DNA of 64,000 nt from an uncultured bacterium (GTDB lineage Bacteria; Pseudomonadota; Alphaproteobacteria; Sphingomonadales; Sphingomonadaceae): positions 1 to 64,000 of the forward strand of contig CALOGB020000009.1 of assembly GCA_942636505.2 (NCBI GenBank). The letters are read 5' to 3'. Position 1 is the stretch's first letter; each line of letters starts with the position of its first letter. The notes below the pieces were generated by a model. That model was not told the DNA's origin and did no database searches. It saw nothing but the letters and a program-made list of their open reading frames with translations. Of this stretch, positions 47,075 through 57,827 are shown piece after piece. The position numbers were made by a program, and so were the translations under genes.

Positions 47075-48199
47075 TTACCTCGCGGTCAGTTTGATCAGGC
47101 GGCCTTGTGAGTCGCCGCCGTCTTCGAGGACCCAGATCGCGCCGTCGGGGCCTTGTTCGACTTCGCGGATCCTTGCCCCCATGTCCCATTGGTCGCCTTT
47201 TGCAGCATTCGTGCCGGTCAGGTCTACGCGGACCAGCGACTTCGAGGACAGGCCGCCGATGAACGCGTCGCCCTTCCACTGCGGGAACATGCTGCCCGAA
47301 TAGATCATCAGGCCGCCGGGGGAGATCACCGGGTTCCACCAGACTTTTGGCGGCTCATAGCCATCGCCGGGCTTGTGATCGGGGATGTCGCTGCCATCAT
47401 AGTTGCTGCCGTTCGACGCGTTGGGCCAGCCGTAATTGAGGCCGGGCTTGATGAGATTGACCTCGTCGCCGCCCTTGGGGCCCATCTCCTGCTCCCAGAG
47501 ATTACCCTGCGCATCGAACGCGATGCCGAGCAGGTTGCGGTGGCCGTAGCTCCAGATTTCGGGGGCGAAACCCTTCGCGACGAGCGGGTTGCCGGGGGCG
47601 GGCTTGCCGTCGAGCGTGAGACGCAGGACCTTGCCTAGCGTCATCTTCGGGTCCTGCGCAGGGGTGAACTTCTGCCGCTCGCCGTTGGTGAAGAACAGGT
47701 ACTTGCCGTCCGGCGAGAACGCGATGCGGCCGGAATAATGGCCGTTGCCCTCTACGAAGGGCCGCGCGTTGAACAGCGCTTCGATCTCGCCGAGACGCGT
47801 GCCGCCACCGCCATCCGGACGCAGGCGACCGCGTGCGAGGACGACGCCCTTGCCGCCCTCGCCTGCGGTCGAATAGCTGAAATAGACGCGCTGGCTGGTG
47901 GCGAAGTCGGGCGCGAGGACGACGTCCATCAGGCCGCCCTGCCCGGCCGAGTCGACGGTAAGCGTCGCGACCGTCTGGCGCGACTTGCCGTCGGCGGAGA
48001 CGAGCAGCATCTGGCCCTTCTTCTCGGTGACCAACATGCGCTTGTCGGGCAGGAACGTCATCGCCCAGGGCGAATCGAAATCGGCGACCACCGTCTCCTT
48101 GAACGGCTTGCCCGCCGCTGCCGGTTGCGCGGAACAGGCGGTCGAGGCGAGCAGCGTGGTTGTCAGCAACCCAGTGGCGAACAGCGTTTTGCGAATCAT
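47075..48199 (-). CDS. PQQ-dependent sugar dehydrogenase family, exported
   Basis: 374 residues. An N-terminal signal (TLFATGLLTTTLLASTACSA; possible lipoprotein Cys at about 22) and a six-bladed propeller of the soluble aldose dehydrogenase type. Blocks WAMTFLPDKRMLVTEK, YGHRNLLGIAFDAQGNLWEQE and GGDEVNLIKPGLNYGWP are characteristic. Such enzymes oxidise sugars in the periplasm using PQQ; whether this cell makes PQQ is not visible. A repeat element lies directly after the stop. Confidence 0.9.
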   Translation of the reverse strand: MIRKTLFATGLLTTTLLASTACSAQPAAAGKPFKETVVADFDSPWAMTFLPDKRMLVTEKKGQMLLVSADGKSRQTVATLTVDSAGQGGLMDVVLAPDFATSQRVYFSYSTAGEGGKGVVLARGRLRPDGGGGTRLGEIEALFNARPFVEGNGHYSGRIAFSPDGKYLFFTNGERQKFTPAQDPKMTLGKVLRLTLDGKPAPGNPLVAKGFAPEIWSYGHRNLLGIAFDAQGNLWEQEMGPKGGDEVNLIKPGLNYGWPNASNGSNYDGSDIPDHKPGDGYEPPKVWWNPVISPGGLMIYSGSMFPQWKGDAFIGGLSSKSLVRVDLTGTNAAKGDQWDMGARIREVEQGPDGAIWVLEDGGDSQGRLIKLTAR

Positions 48200-48377
48200 G
48201 ATCTTCTCCCGGAAATCCCTGCGCTAACGCAGCGTACTAAACGAAGGTTGCTCCCGCTTGCGGACGGGCGCCAGCCCGCGTATAGAGGCACCGCTTCTCT
48301 ACATCGCCAGATGAAGAGGCTGCGGGGCTTGCTCCGCGGCGGCAATCACCTGTGCTTTGGCCCTGTTTGGAATTTCG

Positions 48378-48973
48378 ATGGCGAATATCGCCCTGCTGAC
48401 CGACCTGATCGAACCCGAGGCGACCGCGCTCGGCCTCAGCCTCGTGCGCGTGCGCATGCAGGGCGGCAAGTCCGATCCGACGTTGCAGGTGATGGCCGAG
48501 CGCCCCGACACCCGCCAGCTGGTGATCGAGGATTGCGCCGAGCTGTCGCGCCGGATCTCGGACAAGTTCGATGCGCTCGAAGCCGAGGGCAAGGATCCGG
48601 TCGGCGAGGACGCGTATCGTCTCGAAGTGTCGAGCCCCGGTATCGATCGTCCGCTGACCCGGTTGCAGGACTTTGCCGACTGGGAAGGCCAGGAGGCACG
48701 CATCCGCCTCGTCGAGCCGTTCGAGGACCGGAAACAGATCTCGGGCAATTTGATGGGCGTCGAGGGGACGAAGATCACCGTCGACGTCAACAAGCACAAG
48801 CTCATGACGATCGACTTTTCGCAGGTCGCCGACGCCAAGCTCGTCATGACCGACCGTCTCATCGCCGCGACCGCGCCGCTTTCGATCGAAGGCGCGGACG
48901 AGGTTTTCTATCAAGATACGCCCACCGATGAGCCCGATGCTCACGAGGCCGACACCGAAGAAGGACAGCATTG

Positions 48974-48974
<1 letters not shown>
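48378..48974 (+). CDS. rimP: Ribosome maturation factor RimP
   Basis: 198 residues, needed for 30S maturation. An N-terminal alpha/beta domain contains DCAELSRRISDKFDAL and YRLEVSSPGIDRPL; the C-terminal domain is SH3-like. An acidic tail (TDEPDAHEADTEEGQ) ends it. First gene of the nusA operon; the stop overlaps the nusA ATG (TGATG). Confidence 0.95.
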
Positions 48975-50748
<1,774 letters not shown>

Positions 50749-50749
<1 letters not shown>

Positions 50750-50997
50750 TGCCCTTCGTCAGCATCCGCATCTCGGGGTCCGCCACCAAGGACCAGAAGG
50801 CCGGCATCGTCGCCGACGTCACCCAGTCGCTCGTGCAGCGGCTGGGAAAGAACCCGGCTGCGGTGCAGATCGTGATCGAAGAGGTCTCGACCGAGAATTA
50901 CGGCGCAGGCGGCCAGTTGCTGGTCGACCGCGACGCTCCGAAGGCTCCCCCCACGGCTCAAGCGCAGGAGGACGCACATGCGGAACCCTCCCGATGA
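50749..50997 (+). CDS. Tautomerase-family protein (4-OT like)
   Basis: 82 residues. The first residue after Met is Pro, the catalytic base of the tautomerase superfamily ([10 protein letters not shown]). [23 protein letters not shown] fits the 4-oxalocrotonate tautomerase fold. It is longer than the usual 60-70 residues because of a polar tail that overlaps the next gene by 20 nt. The ATG overlaps the nusA stop (TGATG), so it is co-translated with the transcription/translation genes. Substrate unknown. Confidence 0.82.
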
Positions 50998-51850
50998 CAC
51001 TGCGCCGCTAAACTCCCCTCCCGCTCGCGGGAGGGGTCGGGGGAGGGCAGTCACGGCTGCCGCCCCTGCGAATAGCCCCTCCCCTGACCCCTCCCGCGAG
51101 CGGGAGGGGAATGAACCCGTTCGCAAGTGCATTCTTTCGGGCGAGCGCGACGTCAGGCCCCACCTCGTACGACTCGCGCTGTCGCCCGATGGCCAGATCC
51201 TTCCCGACGTGCGTGCCAAGGCTCCCGGCCGCGGCGCGTGGATCGGTGTTACGCGAGTCGAGCTCGAAGCCGCGATCAAGAAGGGCAAGCTCAAGGGCGC
51301 TCTTTCCCGCGCGTTCAAGACCGGCGAGTTCACCATCGATCCCGGGCTTCCGGCCAAGATCGAATCCGCGTTGGAGCGTAACGCGCTCGACCGGCTCGGG
51401 CTCGAATCGCGCTCGGGGACGGTGCTGATCGGCTCCGACCGGATCGAGCAAAACGCGCGCCAGGGCAAGCTTAAGGCGCTGTATCACGCGTCCGACGCGG
51501 CCGAGGATGGCAACCGCAAGCTCGATCAGGCGTGGCGCATCGGCAACGATGTCGAGGGCTCGGGTTTGCGGGGGTTGGCACTCCCGGTATCGCGCACCAT
51601 ATTGGCGTTGGCGCTGGGGCGGGAAAATGTGGTACACATTGGCCTGACCGACCGCGCTGCAGCAAAGCGGGTGAGCGAAGCGCTCGACCGTTGGCTGCAT
51701 TTTATCGGCCCCGAACCTTCTTCCGTGTCTTGCGAAACGGCCTCGCAGGGCGCATCGGCGTCACCACAAAATGGGGCGCCACCGATACAACAGGCGTCCG
51801 GATCGACCGGAACACGCCCGGCCGTGGACATGACTGAGGAATTTGAGTGA
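50978..51850 (+). CDS. rnpM: RNA-binding protein YlxR/RnpM with L7Ae-like domain and repeat insertion
   Basis: 290 residues: a DUF448/YlxR domain (about 46-125; [19 protein letters not shown]) fused to an L7Ae-like domain (about 140-240), the usual alphaproteobacterial form. RnpM in Bacillus modulates RNase P. Residues 12-45 ([16 protein letters not shown]... to REREGN) are encoded by a palindromic element at 51013-51110. The start must lie upstream of it: AGGAGG sits 6-7 nt before ATG 50978, and no in-frame ATG or GTG occurs between the element and RKCILSGE. So the ribosome reads through the repeat. The stop overlaps infB (GTGA). Confidence 0.92.
   Translation: MRNPPDDTAPLNSPPARGRGRGRAVTAAAPANSPSPDPSREREGNEPVRKCILSGERDVRPHLVRLALSPDGQILPDVRAKAPGRGAWIGVTRVELEAAIKKGKLKGALSRAFKTGEFTIDPGLPAKIESALERNALDRLGLESRSGTVLIGSDRIEQNARQGKLKALYHASDAAEDGNRKLDQAWRIGNDVEGSGLRGLALPVSRTILALALGRENVVHIGLTDRAAAKRVSEALDRWLHFIGPEPSSVSCETASQGASASPQNGAPPIQQASGSTGTRPAVDMTEEFE
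51013..51110. repeat. Palindromic repeat inside rnpM
   Basis: CTCCCCTCCCGCTCGCGGGA...GGGGTCGGGGGAGGG left, CCCCTCCCCTGACCCCTCCC...GCGAGCGGGAGGGG right. Same family as 46961-47068. TAG and TGA occur inside it but both are out of the rnpM frame. Confidence 0.93.
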
Positions 51851-54714
51851 GCGACACGGACAACGAGAAGCCGAAACTTGGCATGCGCGCACCTTTGGGT
51901 GTGAAGCGCACGGTCGAGACCGGCCAGGTGAAGCAGAGCTTCAGCCACGGCCGATCGAATACGGTGATCGTGGAAACCAAGCGCGCGCGCGTCCTGCGCC
52001 GTCCGGGCGAGCCCGACGTGCAGGTCGCGGATGCCGCACCGGTTGCCGCGCCCGCCCCGGCGGCTGCCCCCGCAGCCCCGGCACCGCAGGCGCGCGCACC
52101 GCAGCCTGCGCCCGCCCCCGTGCGTCAGCAGCAGAGCAATCTGTCGCCGCAGGAGCGCCAGGCCAAGCTGCTCCGCGAGGCTGAAGAACAGCGCATGAAC
52201 ACGCTGGAAGAAGGGCGTCGTCGCCAGGAAGCCGAACGGGCCAAGGCGATCGAGGACGAGCGTAATCGCGTCGCCGATCGTGCGCGTGCCGAAGCGGAAG
52301 CCAAGGCGCCGAAGCCCGTCGAGGCACCTGCACCGGCACCAGCACCTGTGGTCGAAGCGGCTCCCGCTCCGGTTGCAGCACCGACGCCAGCGCCTGCGCC
52401 GGCTCCGGTCGAAGCTCCCGTTGTTGCGGCGCCCGCGCCGGCTCCGGTTGCTGCAACGCCTGCACCTGCACCTGCACCGAAGCCCGCGCCGGCTCCAGTC
52501 GCGGCTGCTCCGGCGCCGGCTCCCAAGCCTGCACCGGCACCCGTTACTCCGCCGGCACCGCCACCCGTCATCGAACTGACCCGCGATCCGGCGTTCCCGG
52601 CACCGCGCCGGTTCTCGCCGGTGGCGCGTCCCGAGCGTCCTCCGCCGCCGCCAAAGCCTGTCGCAGCTCCCGCTGCCGCAGCGCCGACCACGGCTGCGAA
52701 TGCCGGCACGACCGCGGCGCGCCCCGGCGCGACCGGCGTCAATGCTCCGGCCGGTGGCGTTCGTCGCGACGCAGTGCCAGCGCGTCCGCAGCAGCGTGAC
52801 CGCAAGGGTGACGATCGTCGCACCTCGGGCAAGCTCACCGTCAACCGCGCGCTCGGCGATGGTGATGGTGCACGCGCTCGCTCGCTCGCCGCACTGAAGC
52901 GTGCGCGTGAGAAGGAGCGTCGTGGTAGCGGCGGTCCGCGCGAGGCGCAGGCCAAACAGATCCGCGACGTCGTCGTCCCAGAGGCGATCACCGTGCAGGA
53001 ACTCGCCAACCGCATGGCCGAGAAGGGTGCCGACCTCGTCAAGGCGCTGTTCAAGATGGGCATGCCCGTCACGATGACGCAGACGATCGACCAGGATACT
53101 GCCGAGTTGCTCGTCACCGAGTTCGGCCACAACCTGACGCGCGTCAGCGATGTCGACCAGGATCTGGCCAACGACACGATCGACGATGCCGAGGAGACGC
53201 TGAAGCCACGCGCGCCGGTCGTCACGATCATGGGTCACGTCGATCACGGCAAGACGTCGCTGCTCGATGCCCTGCGCGGCACCGACGTGGTGCGCGGCGA
53301 AGCGGGTGGCATCACCCAGCATATCGGCGCCTACCAGGTCACGCTGAAGGACAAGTCGAAGATCACCTTCCTCGACACCCCGGGCCATGAGGCGTTCACG
53401 CAGATGCGTGCGCGTGGCGCGGACGTCACCGACATCGTCATCCTGGTGGTGGCAGCGGACGACGGCCTGATGCCGCAGACGGTGGAGGCGATCGCCCACA
53501 CCAAGGCGGCGGGCGTGCCGATGATCGTCGCGATCAACAAGATCGACAAGGAAGGCGCCAACGCCCAGAAGGTGCGCGAGCGCCTGCTGAGCGAGGAGAT
53601 CGTGGTCGAGGACATGGGCGGCGACGTCCAGGACGTCGAAGTCTCCGCGACCAAGAAGATCGGTCTCGACGCGTTGATCGAGAAGATCCAGCTCCAGGCC
53701 GAACTGCTCGAACTGCGCGCCAATCCGGATCGCGCCGCCGAGGGTACGGTGATCGAGGCCAAGCTCGACAAGGGCCGCGGCCCGGTCGCGACGATCCTCG
53801 TGAACCGCGGTACGCTGCGGGTCGGCGACATCTTCGTGGTCGGTGGCGAGAGCGGCAAGGTCCGTGCGCTGGTCGACGACAAGGGCAAGCAGATCAAGGA
53901 AGCGGGTCCGGCGATGCCGGTCGAGGTCCTCGGTCTGTCGGGTGTTCCGCAGGCGGGCGATCCGTTCCAGGTCGTTGAGAACGAGGCACGTGCCCGCGAA
54001 GTCGCGGAATATCGTCGCAGCGTGAAGACCGACAAGCGGACCGCCTCGGTTCCTGCCAGCCTCGAGAGCATGTTCTCGGCGCTGAAGGAAAAGCAGGCGA
54101 TCGAATATCCGCTGGTCGTGAAGGCGGATACGCAGGGTACGGTCGAGGCGATCGTCGGGGCGATCAACAAGATCTCCACCGACCTCATCAAGGCGCGCGT
54201 GCTGAGCTCGGGCGTCGGCGGCATCACCGAGTCGGACGTCACGTTGGCGGCCGCTTCGGGTGCTCCGATCATCGGCTTCAACGTCCGCCCGAATGCCAAG
54301 GCGCGCGAGATCGCCGAGCGCCAGAAGGTCGCGTTCAAATATTACGACGTGATCTACGACCTGATCGACGAGATCCGGGCGGGGATGGCAGGCGAGCTTG
54401 GGCCGGAAGCGTTCGAGACGGTCGTCGGTCGTGCCGATATCCGCGAGGTCTTCTCGGCGGGCAAGCACGGCAAGGCGGCAGGTCTGCTCGTCACCGAGGG
54501 CAACATCCGCAAGGCGCTCAAGGCGCGCATCACGCGCAACGACGTCATCATCTACCAGGGCGAAATCGCATCGCTGCGTCGCTTCAAGGATGATGTCGCC
54601 GAGGTCCGTGCGGGGCTCGAGTGCGGCGTGACGTTCACGTCGAACTTCGTCGATATCAAGGCCGGCGACGTCCTCGAGACGTTCGAAGTCGAGATGCGCG
54701 AACGCACTTTGTAA
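51847..54714 (+). CDS. infB: Translation initiation factor IF-2
   Basis: 955 residues. An N-terminal IF2-associated segment, a very long Pro/Ala repeat linker (about 60-290, PAPAPAP-type), an IF2_N domain, then the GTPase core (GHVDHGKTSLLDALRG near 460, DTPGHEAF, NKIDK) and the C-terminal fMet-tRNA-binding domains. Start GTG 51847 overlaps the rnpM stop. A repeat element begins 9 nt after the stop. Confidence 0.97.
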   Translation: MSDTDNEKPKLGMRAPLGVKRTVETGQVKQSFSHGRSNTVIVETKRARVLRRPGEPDVQVADAAPVAAPAPAAAPAAPAPQARAPQPAPAPVRQQQSNLSPQERQAKLLREAEEQRMNTLEEGRRRQEAERAKAIEDERNRVADRARAEAEAKAPKPVEAPAPAPAPVVEAAPAPVAAPTPAPAPAPVEAPVVAAPAPAPVAATPAPAPAPKPAPAPVAAAPAPAPKPAPAPVTPPAPPPVIELTRDPAFPAPRRFSPVARPERPPPPPKPVAAPAAAAPTTAANAGTTAARPGATGVNAPAGGVRRDAVPARPQQRDRKGDDRRTSGKLTVNRALGDGDGARARSLAALKRAREKERRGSGGPREAQAKQIRDVVVPEAITVQELANRMAEKGADLVKALFKMGMPVTMTQTIDQDTAELLVTEFGHNLTRVSDVDQDLANDTIDDAEETLKPRAPVVTIMGHVDHGKTSLLDALRGTDVVRGEAGGITQHIGAYQVTLKDKSKITFLDTPGHEAFTQMRARGADVTDIVILVVAADDGLMPQTVEAIAHTKAAGVPMIVAINKIDKEGANAQKVRERLLSEEIVVEDMGGDVQDVEVSATKKIGLDALIEKIQLQAELLELRANPDRAAEGTVIEAKLDKGRGPVATILVNRGTLRVGDIFVVGGESGKVRALVDDKGKQIKEAGPAMPVEVLGLSGVPQAGDPFQVVENEARAREVAEYRRSVKTDKRTASVPASLESMFSALKEKQAIEYPLVVKADTQGTVEAIVGAINKISTDLIKARVLSSGVGGITESDVTLAAASGAPIIGFNVRPNAKAREIAERQKVAFKYYDVIYDLIDEIRAGMAGELGPEAFETVVGRADIREVFSAGKHGKAAGLLVTEGNIRKALKARITRNDVIIYQGEIASLRRFKDDVAEVRAGLECGVTFTSNFVDIKAGDVLETFEVEMRERTL

Positions 54715-54722
54715 CTACTAAA

Positions 54723-54823
54723 GCCCTCTCCCCTGCGGGGAGAGGGTTGGGTGAGGGGCTGTCCCAGGCGCTGGCGTATGCGGCGCCCCTCACCCCCGCC
54801 CTCTCCCCGAGGGGGAGAGGGAG
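54723..54823. repeat. Paired palindromic repeat between infB and rbfA
   Basis: GCCCTCTCCCCTGCGGGGAG...GGTTGGGTGAGGGGCTGT left, CCCCTCACCCCCGCCCTCTC...GAGGGGGAGAGGGAG right. Nearly identical to the obgE-proB copy. It ends 6 nt before the rbfA ATG and provides the purine-rich ribosome-binding site. Confidence 0.93.
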
Positions 54824-54829
54824 CTTAAG

Positions 54830-55219
54830 ATGAAGACCGATACCCCAGAAGCAAAAGCCGTCCGCTCCTTGCGAGTAGGCGAACAGGCGCGTCATGCGCT
54901 GTCGGACATCCTCGCGCGCGGCGACGTCCACGATCCGGTGCTCGAAAAGCACCTCGTGACGATCACGGAGGTTCGCATGTCGCCGGATCTCCGCCACGCC
55001 ACCGTCTTCGTGAAGCCGTTGCTCGGCAAGGACGAGGAAAAGGTGCTGAAGGCGTTGCGGACGAACACCGCCTACCTTCAGCGCGAAGTCGCGAACCGGG
55101 TGCAGATGCGGTATGCCGCCAAGCTGAAGTTCCTCGCGGACGAGAGCTTCGACGAGGGCACGCATATCGACCAGTTGTTGCGGGATCCGCATGTTGCGCG
55201 GGATCTGGCTGAAGATTGA
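54830..55219 (+). CDS. rbfA: Ribosome-binding factor A
   Basis: 129 residues with the KH-like RbfA fold; helps mature the 16S 5' end in cold and normal growth. [20 protein letters not shown] and [17 protein letters not shown] are typical. It follows infB as usual, but a repeat element fills the gap and its right arm GGGAGAGGGAG is the only apparent Shine-Dalgarno. Confidence 0.95.
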   Translation: MKTDTPEAKAVRSLRVGEQARHALSDILARGDVHDPVLEKHLVTITEVRMSPDLRHATVFVKPLLGKDEEKVLKALRTNTAYLQREVANRVQMRYAAKLKFLADESFDEGTHIDQLLRDPHVARDLAED

Positions 55220-55339
55220 TTTTGCTGGGCCGCTAGTGCTCCAGTTGCAGAACGTCAGGACTGACGACGGATCGAGTCTAATGCCTCGCCCGCCCCATCC
55301 CGTTCCCTGCCCCCTTCGCCCCGAGCGCCCCGCCCCCTT

Positions 55340-55475
55340 CCGTTCGTGCTGAGTAGAGACCGAGTAGCTTCGCAAGGAGCGTATCGAGGGCTCGTATCGA
55401 AGCACAGGTTCCGCGCGCCAACCCATCCTTCGATACGCCGCTTCGACAAGCTCAGCAGCTACTCAGGACGAACGG
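55340..55475. repeat. Long inverted repeat, CCGTTCGTGC...GTATCGA type
   Basis: CCGTTCGTGCTGAGTAGAGA and CGTATCGAGGG left; CCTTCGATACG, TCGACAAGCTCAGCAGC and TACTCAGGACGAACGG right. Second copy of the family seen at 37132-37235; it fills most of the rbfA-tdk gap, which otherwise holds nothing recognisable. Confidence 0.85.
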
Positions 55476-55537
55476 ATGTGGGGTAGCGCGTGACAAACGC
55501 CTCTGGACATCCCCCCGCGTTCCCGCTCTTTGCCCCC

Positions 55538-56113
55538 ATGGCCAAGCTGTATTTCTACTACGCTTCGATGAACGCGGGGAAGTCGACGAACCTGTTGCAG
55601 GCGGACTTCAACTACCGCGAGCGGGGGATGCGGACGATGCTGTTCACGGCGGCGATCGACGATCGGTTTGCGGCGGGGACGATCACCTCGCGGATCGGGC
55701 TGGAGGCGCCGGCGATCGCGTTCGATGCGGGGACGGATATCGGGGCATGCGTGGCGAGGCAGCACGGCGAGGACGCGATTTCCTGCGTGCTGGTGGACGA
55801 GGCGCAGTTTTTGACGTCCGCGCAGGTCGATCAGTTGGCGTATGTCTGCGACGTGGTCGGGATACCGGTGCTGGCATACGGATTGCGGACCGATTTCCAG
55901 GGGGCGCTGTTTCCGGGGTCGGCGCGGTTGCTGGCGCTGGCGGACTCGCTGGTAGAGATCAAGTCGGTTTGCGGGTGTGGACGGAAAGCTACGATGAATC
56001 TGCGGGTCGATGGGAACGGGCGGGGGATCGCCGAGGGGCAGCAGACCGAGATTGGCGGGAACGATCGGTATGTCGCGCTGTGTCGGCGGCATTTTTGTGA
56101 GGCTTTGGGGTAG
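55538..56113 (+). CDS. tdk: Thymidine kinase
   Basis: 191 residues of the type II (TK1-like) family, phosphorylating thymidine for salvage. The P-loop is YASMNAGKST, DEAQFLT holds the catalytic Glu, and a zinc ribbon is formed by CGCGRKATMN and CRRHFC. ATG 55538 starts the conserved core; a 16-codon upstream extension is open, and no clear Shine-Dalgarno precedes either start. Confidence 0.93.
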   Translation: MAKLYFYYASMNAGKSTNLLQADFNYRERGMRTMLFTAAIDDRFAAGTITSRIGLEAPAIAFDAGTDIGACVARQHGEDAISCVLVDEAQFLTSAQVDQLAYVCDVVGIPVLAYGLRTDFQGALFPGSARLLALADSLVEIKSVCGCGRKATMNLRVDGNGRGIAEGQQTEIGGNDRYVALCRRHFCEALG

Positions 56114-56120
56114 CATCCCC

Positions 56121-56211
56121 ACTCCCGTCATCCTGACGAAAGTCAGGACCCAGGGTACCGGACACCGTCGCTTGTGGCTCTGGGTCCTGACTTTCGTCAG
56201 GATGACGGAGT
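56121..56211. repeat. Paired palindromic repeat, GTCATCCTGACGAAAGTCAGG type
   Basis: ACTCCCGTCATCCTGACGAA...AGTCAGGACCCAG left; CTGGGTCCTGACTTTCGTCA...GGATGACGGAGT right. Each arm repeats the hairpin core seen alone at 45191-45230. Lies between tdk and truB. Confidence 0.88.
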
Positions 56212-56281
56212 GGGTGGGGAACGGTCCCGCCTCGATAAGCCCGTCGCCCGCTACTCGCTCCATACTCTAGGACTTACGCGC

Positions 56282-57307
56282 ATGCATGGCTGGATCATTC
56301 TCGACAAGCCGCTGGGGCTTGGGTCGACGCAGGGGGTGTCGGCGGTGAAGCGTGCCTTGCGCAGCGGCGGGTATGGGAAGTTCAAGGTGGGGCATGGGGG
56401 GACACTCGATCCGCTCGCCACCGGGGTTCTGCCGATCGCGGTCGGGGAGGCGACGAAGCTGGCCGGACGGATGCTCGATAGCGACAAGATCTATGATTTT
56501 ACCGTGATGTTCGGGGTTCAGACGGATACGTTGGATGCTGAAGGCGTGAGCATTGCGACGTCCGATGTGCGGCCGACTCTGGCGGCGGTCGAGGCGGTTC
56601 TGGCGCAGTTTACCGGGCCGATTTCTCAGGTGCCGCCGGCGTACTCTGCGCTGAAGATTGATGGGGAGCGGGCTTATGATCTGGCGCGGGCTGGGCATGA
56701 GGTGGTGCTCGCGAGCCGGGATGTGACGATCCATTCGCTATCCTCCCCGGTACGGGGAGGGGGACCAGCGCAGCTGGTGGAGGGGGGCTTCCGCGAGCGT
56801 ACCGTTGGTGGCGAGCCCCCCTCCACCCCCGTCCAAGTGGACGGCGGTCCCCCTCCCCGTGCCGGGGAGGAATTGCAAGAGGCGCCTCCTCCCCACTCCC
56901 CACTGGAGGAGGTCACGTTTACCGCGCATGTGTCGAAGGGCACCTACATCCGCTCCCTCGCGCGCGACATCGCCCTCGCGCTCGGCACCGTCGGCCACGT
57001 CACCATGCTCCGCCGGACCAAGGCCGGTCCGTTCGACCTCACGTCCGCGATATCGCTGGACAAACTGGACGAACTCGCTAAGGCCTCCGCGCTTGAAGAT
57101 GTACTTCTGCCCTTGAGGGTGGCGCTGGACGACATCCCGGCTCTCTCCCTCACCCCCGACCAGGCAGGGGCGCTCCGACAGGGGCGTATCTTGGCCGGGA
57201 TCGCCGCAGACGATGGCCAATACTTCGCCGAACTGGACGCTGTCCCGGTCGCGCTGGTCGAGGTCGAGGACGGAGACGTCCGGGTCGTTCGCGGTTTCAA
57301 TCTGTGA
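56282..57307 (+). CDS. truB: tRNA pseudouridine-55 synthase with repeat insertion
   Basis: 341 residues; converts U55 to pseudouridine in the tRNA T-loop. GHGGTLDPLATGVLP holds the catalytic Asp (near 43). SKGTYIRSLARDIA and the C-terminal PUA-like part are intact. Residues 154 to about 197, and probably to about 210, are a Gly/Pro-rich insert encoded by a palindromic element (56741-56871), placed between the strand ASRDVTIHSL and VTFTAHVSKGTY. Typical TruB is about 290-315 residues; without the insert this one is about 285. The frame stays open. ATG 56282 matches the conserved start HGWIILDKPLG. Confidence 0.94.
   Translation: MHGWIILDKPLGLGSTQGVSAVKRALRSGGYGKFKVGHGGTLDPLATGVLPIAVGEATKLAGRMLDSDKIYDFTVMFGVQTDTLDAEGVSIATSDVRPTLAAVEAVLAQFTGPISQVPPAYSALKIDGERAYDLARAGHEVVLASRDVTIHSLSSPVRGGGPAQLVEGGFRERTVGGEPPSTPVQVDGGPPPRAGEELQEAPPPHSPLEEVTFTAHVSKGTYIRSLARDIALALGTVGHVTMLRRTKAGPFDLTSAISLDKLDELAKASALEDVLLPLRVALDDIPALSLTPDQAGALRQGRILAGIAADDGQYFAELDAVPVALVEVEDGDVRVVRGFNL
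56741..56871. repeat. Palindromic repeat inside truB
   Basis: Outer arms TCCTCCCCGGTACGGGGAGG...GGGACC and GGTCCCCCTCCCCGTGCCGG...GGAGGA; inner arms GGTGGAGGGGGGC and GCCCCCCTCCACC. No second copy occurs in the window, but the nested architecture matches the other families. A further GGAGGAGG/CCTCCTCC pair (56886-56911) follows. Confidence 0.88.
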
Positions 57308-57325
57308 TGTCGAGGACATGAATTC

Positions 57326-57595
57326 ATGACGATTACCGCTGAACGCAAGACCGAGCTCGTCAAGGAGCATTCGCGCGCCGAGGGTGACACCGGTTCGCCG
57401 GAAGTCCAGGTCGCGATCCTGACCGAGCGCATCAAGAACCTGACCGAGCATTTCAAGGGCCACAAGAAGGACAACCACTCGCGTCGTGGTCTTCTCATGA
57501 TGGTCAACAAGCGCCGGACGCTGCTGGATTATCTCCGTCACAAGGACGGCCAGCGCTATCTGGATCTGATCGCGAAGCTCGGTCTCCGCAAGTAA
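57326..57595 (+). CDS. rpsO: 30S ribosomal protein S15
   Basis: 89 residues. [21 protein letters not shown] and [18 protein letters not shown] are the conserved 16S-binding helices. It lies 18 bp after truB and before pnp, the classic truB-rpsO-pnp order, with a terminator between rpsO and pnp. Confidence 0.98.
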   Translation: MTITAERKTELVKEHSRAEGDTGSPEVQVAILTERIKNLTEHFKGHKKDNHSRRGLLMMVNKRRTLLDYLRHKDGQRYLDLIAKLGLRK

Positions 57596-57609
57596 CCAAG
57601 TAACCAGAG

Positions 57610-57635
57610 GGGGCGGCCGAAAGGTCGCCCCTTTT
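57610..57635 (+). terminator. Terminator after rpsO
   Basis: A 9-bp stem GGGGCGGCC with GGTCGCCCC and a GAAA loop, followed by TTTT. Located 14 nt past the rpsO stop. Confidence 0.85.
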
Positions 57636-57686
57636 GGCATCATGGCAAAAAGAATTTAACTGGCGGCGCGCGCGACAAGCAGCGTA

Positions 57687-57719
57687 CCCCAATTGGGCCC
57701 CGGCCTTCGCCGGGGTGGG
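57687..57719. repeat. Half copy of the CCCCGGC...CAATTGG repeat
   Basis: CCCCAATTGGGCCCCGGCCT then TCGCCGGGGTGG equals one arm of the elements at 24378, 31700 and 45061. The mirror arm is missing, so this is a solo or decayed element. Confidence 0.8.
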
Positions 57720-57752
57720 ATTTAGGGAGAGGCAATTCGGCCGATCCCTTTA

Positions 57753-57827
57753 GGAGCGACAACTCGCTCCACACCGCCGCGGGCCGGCTAAGCCCGCACA
57801 TAGGCCCCAAACGCATCTGGCGTTTGG
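57753..57827 (+). promoter_or_regulatory. Three consecutive hairpins in the pnp leader
   Basis: GGAGCG/CGCTCC (57753-57770), GCGGGC/GCCCGC (57779-57797) and the perfect 8-bp CCAAACGC/GCGTTTGG (57807-57827), the last ending 15 nt before the pnp ATG. In E. coli a pnp leader hairpin is cut by RNase III and mediates autoregulation; a similar role is inferred here. Confidence 0.55.

Noticed and set aside
51526..54468. 980-codon open frame antisense to infB
   Set aside because: It mirrors the codon bias of infB on the other strand, reads as Arg/Asp/Leu-rich sequence with no domain, and has no ribosome-binding site.
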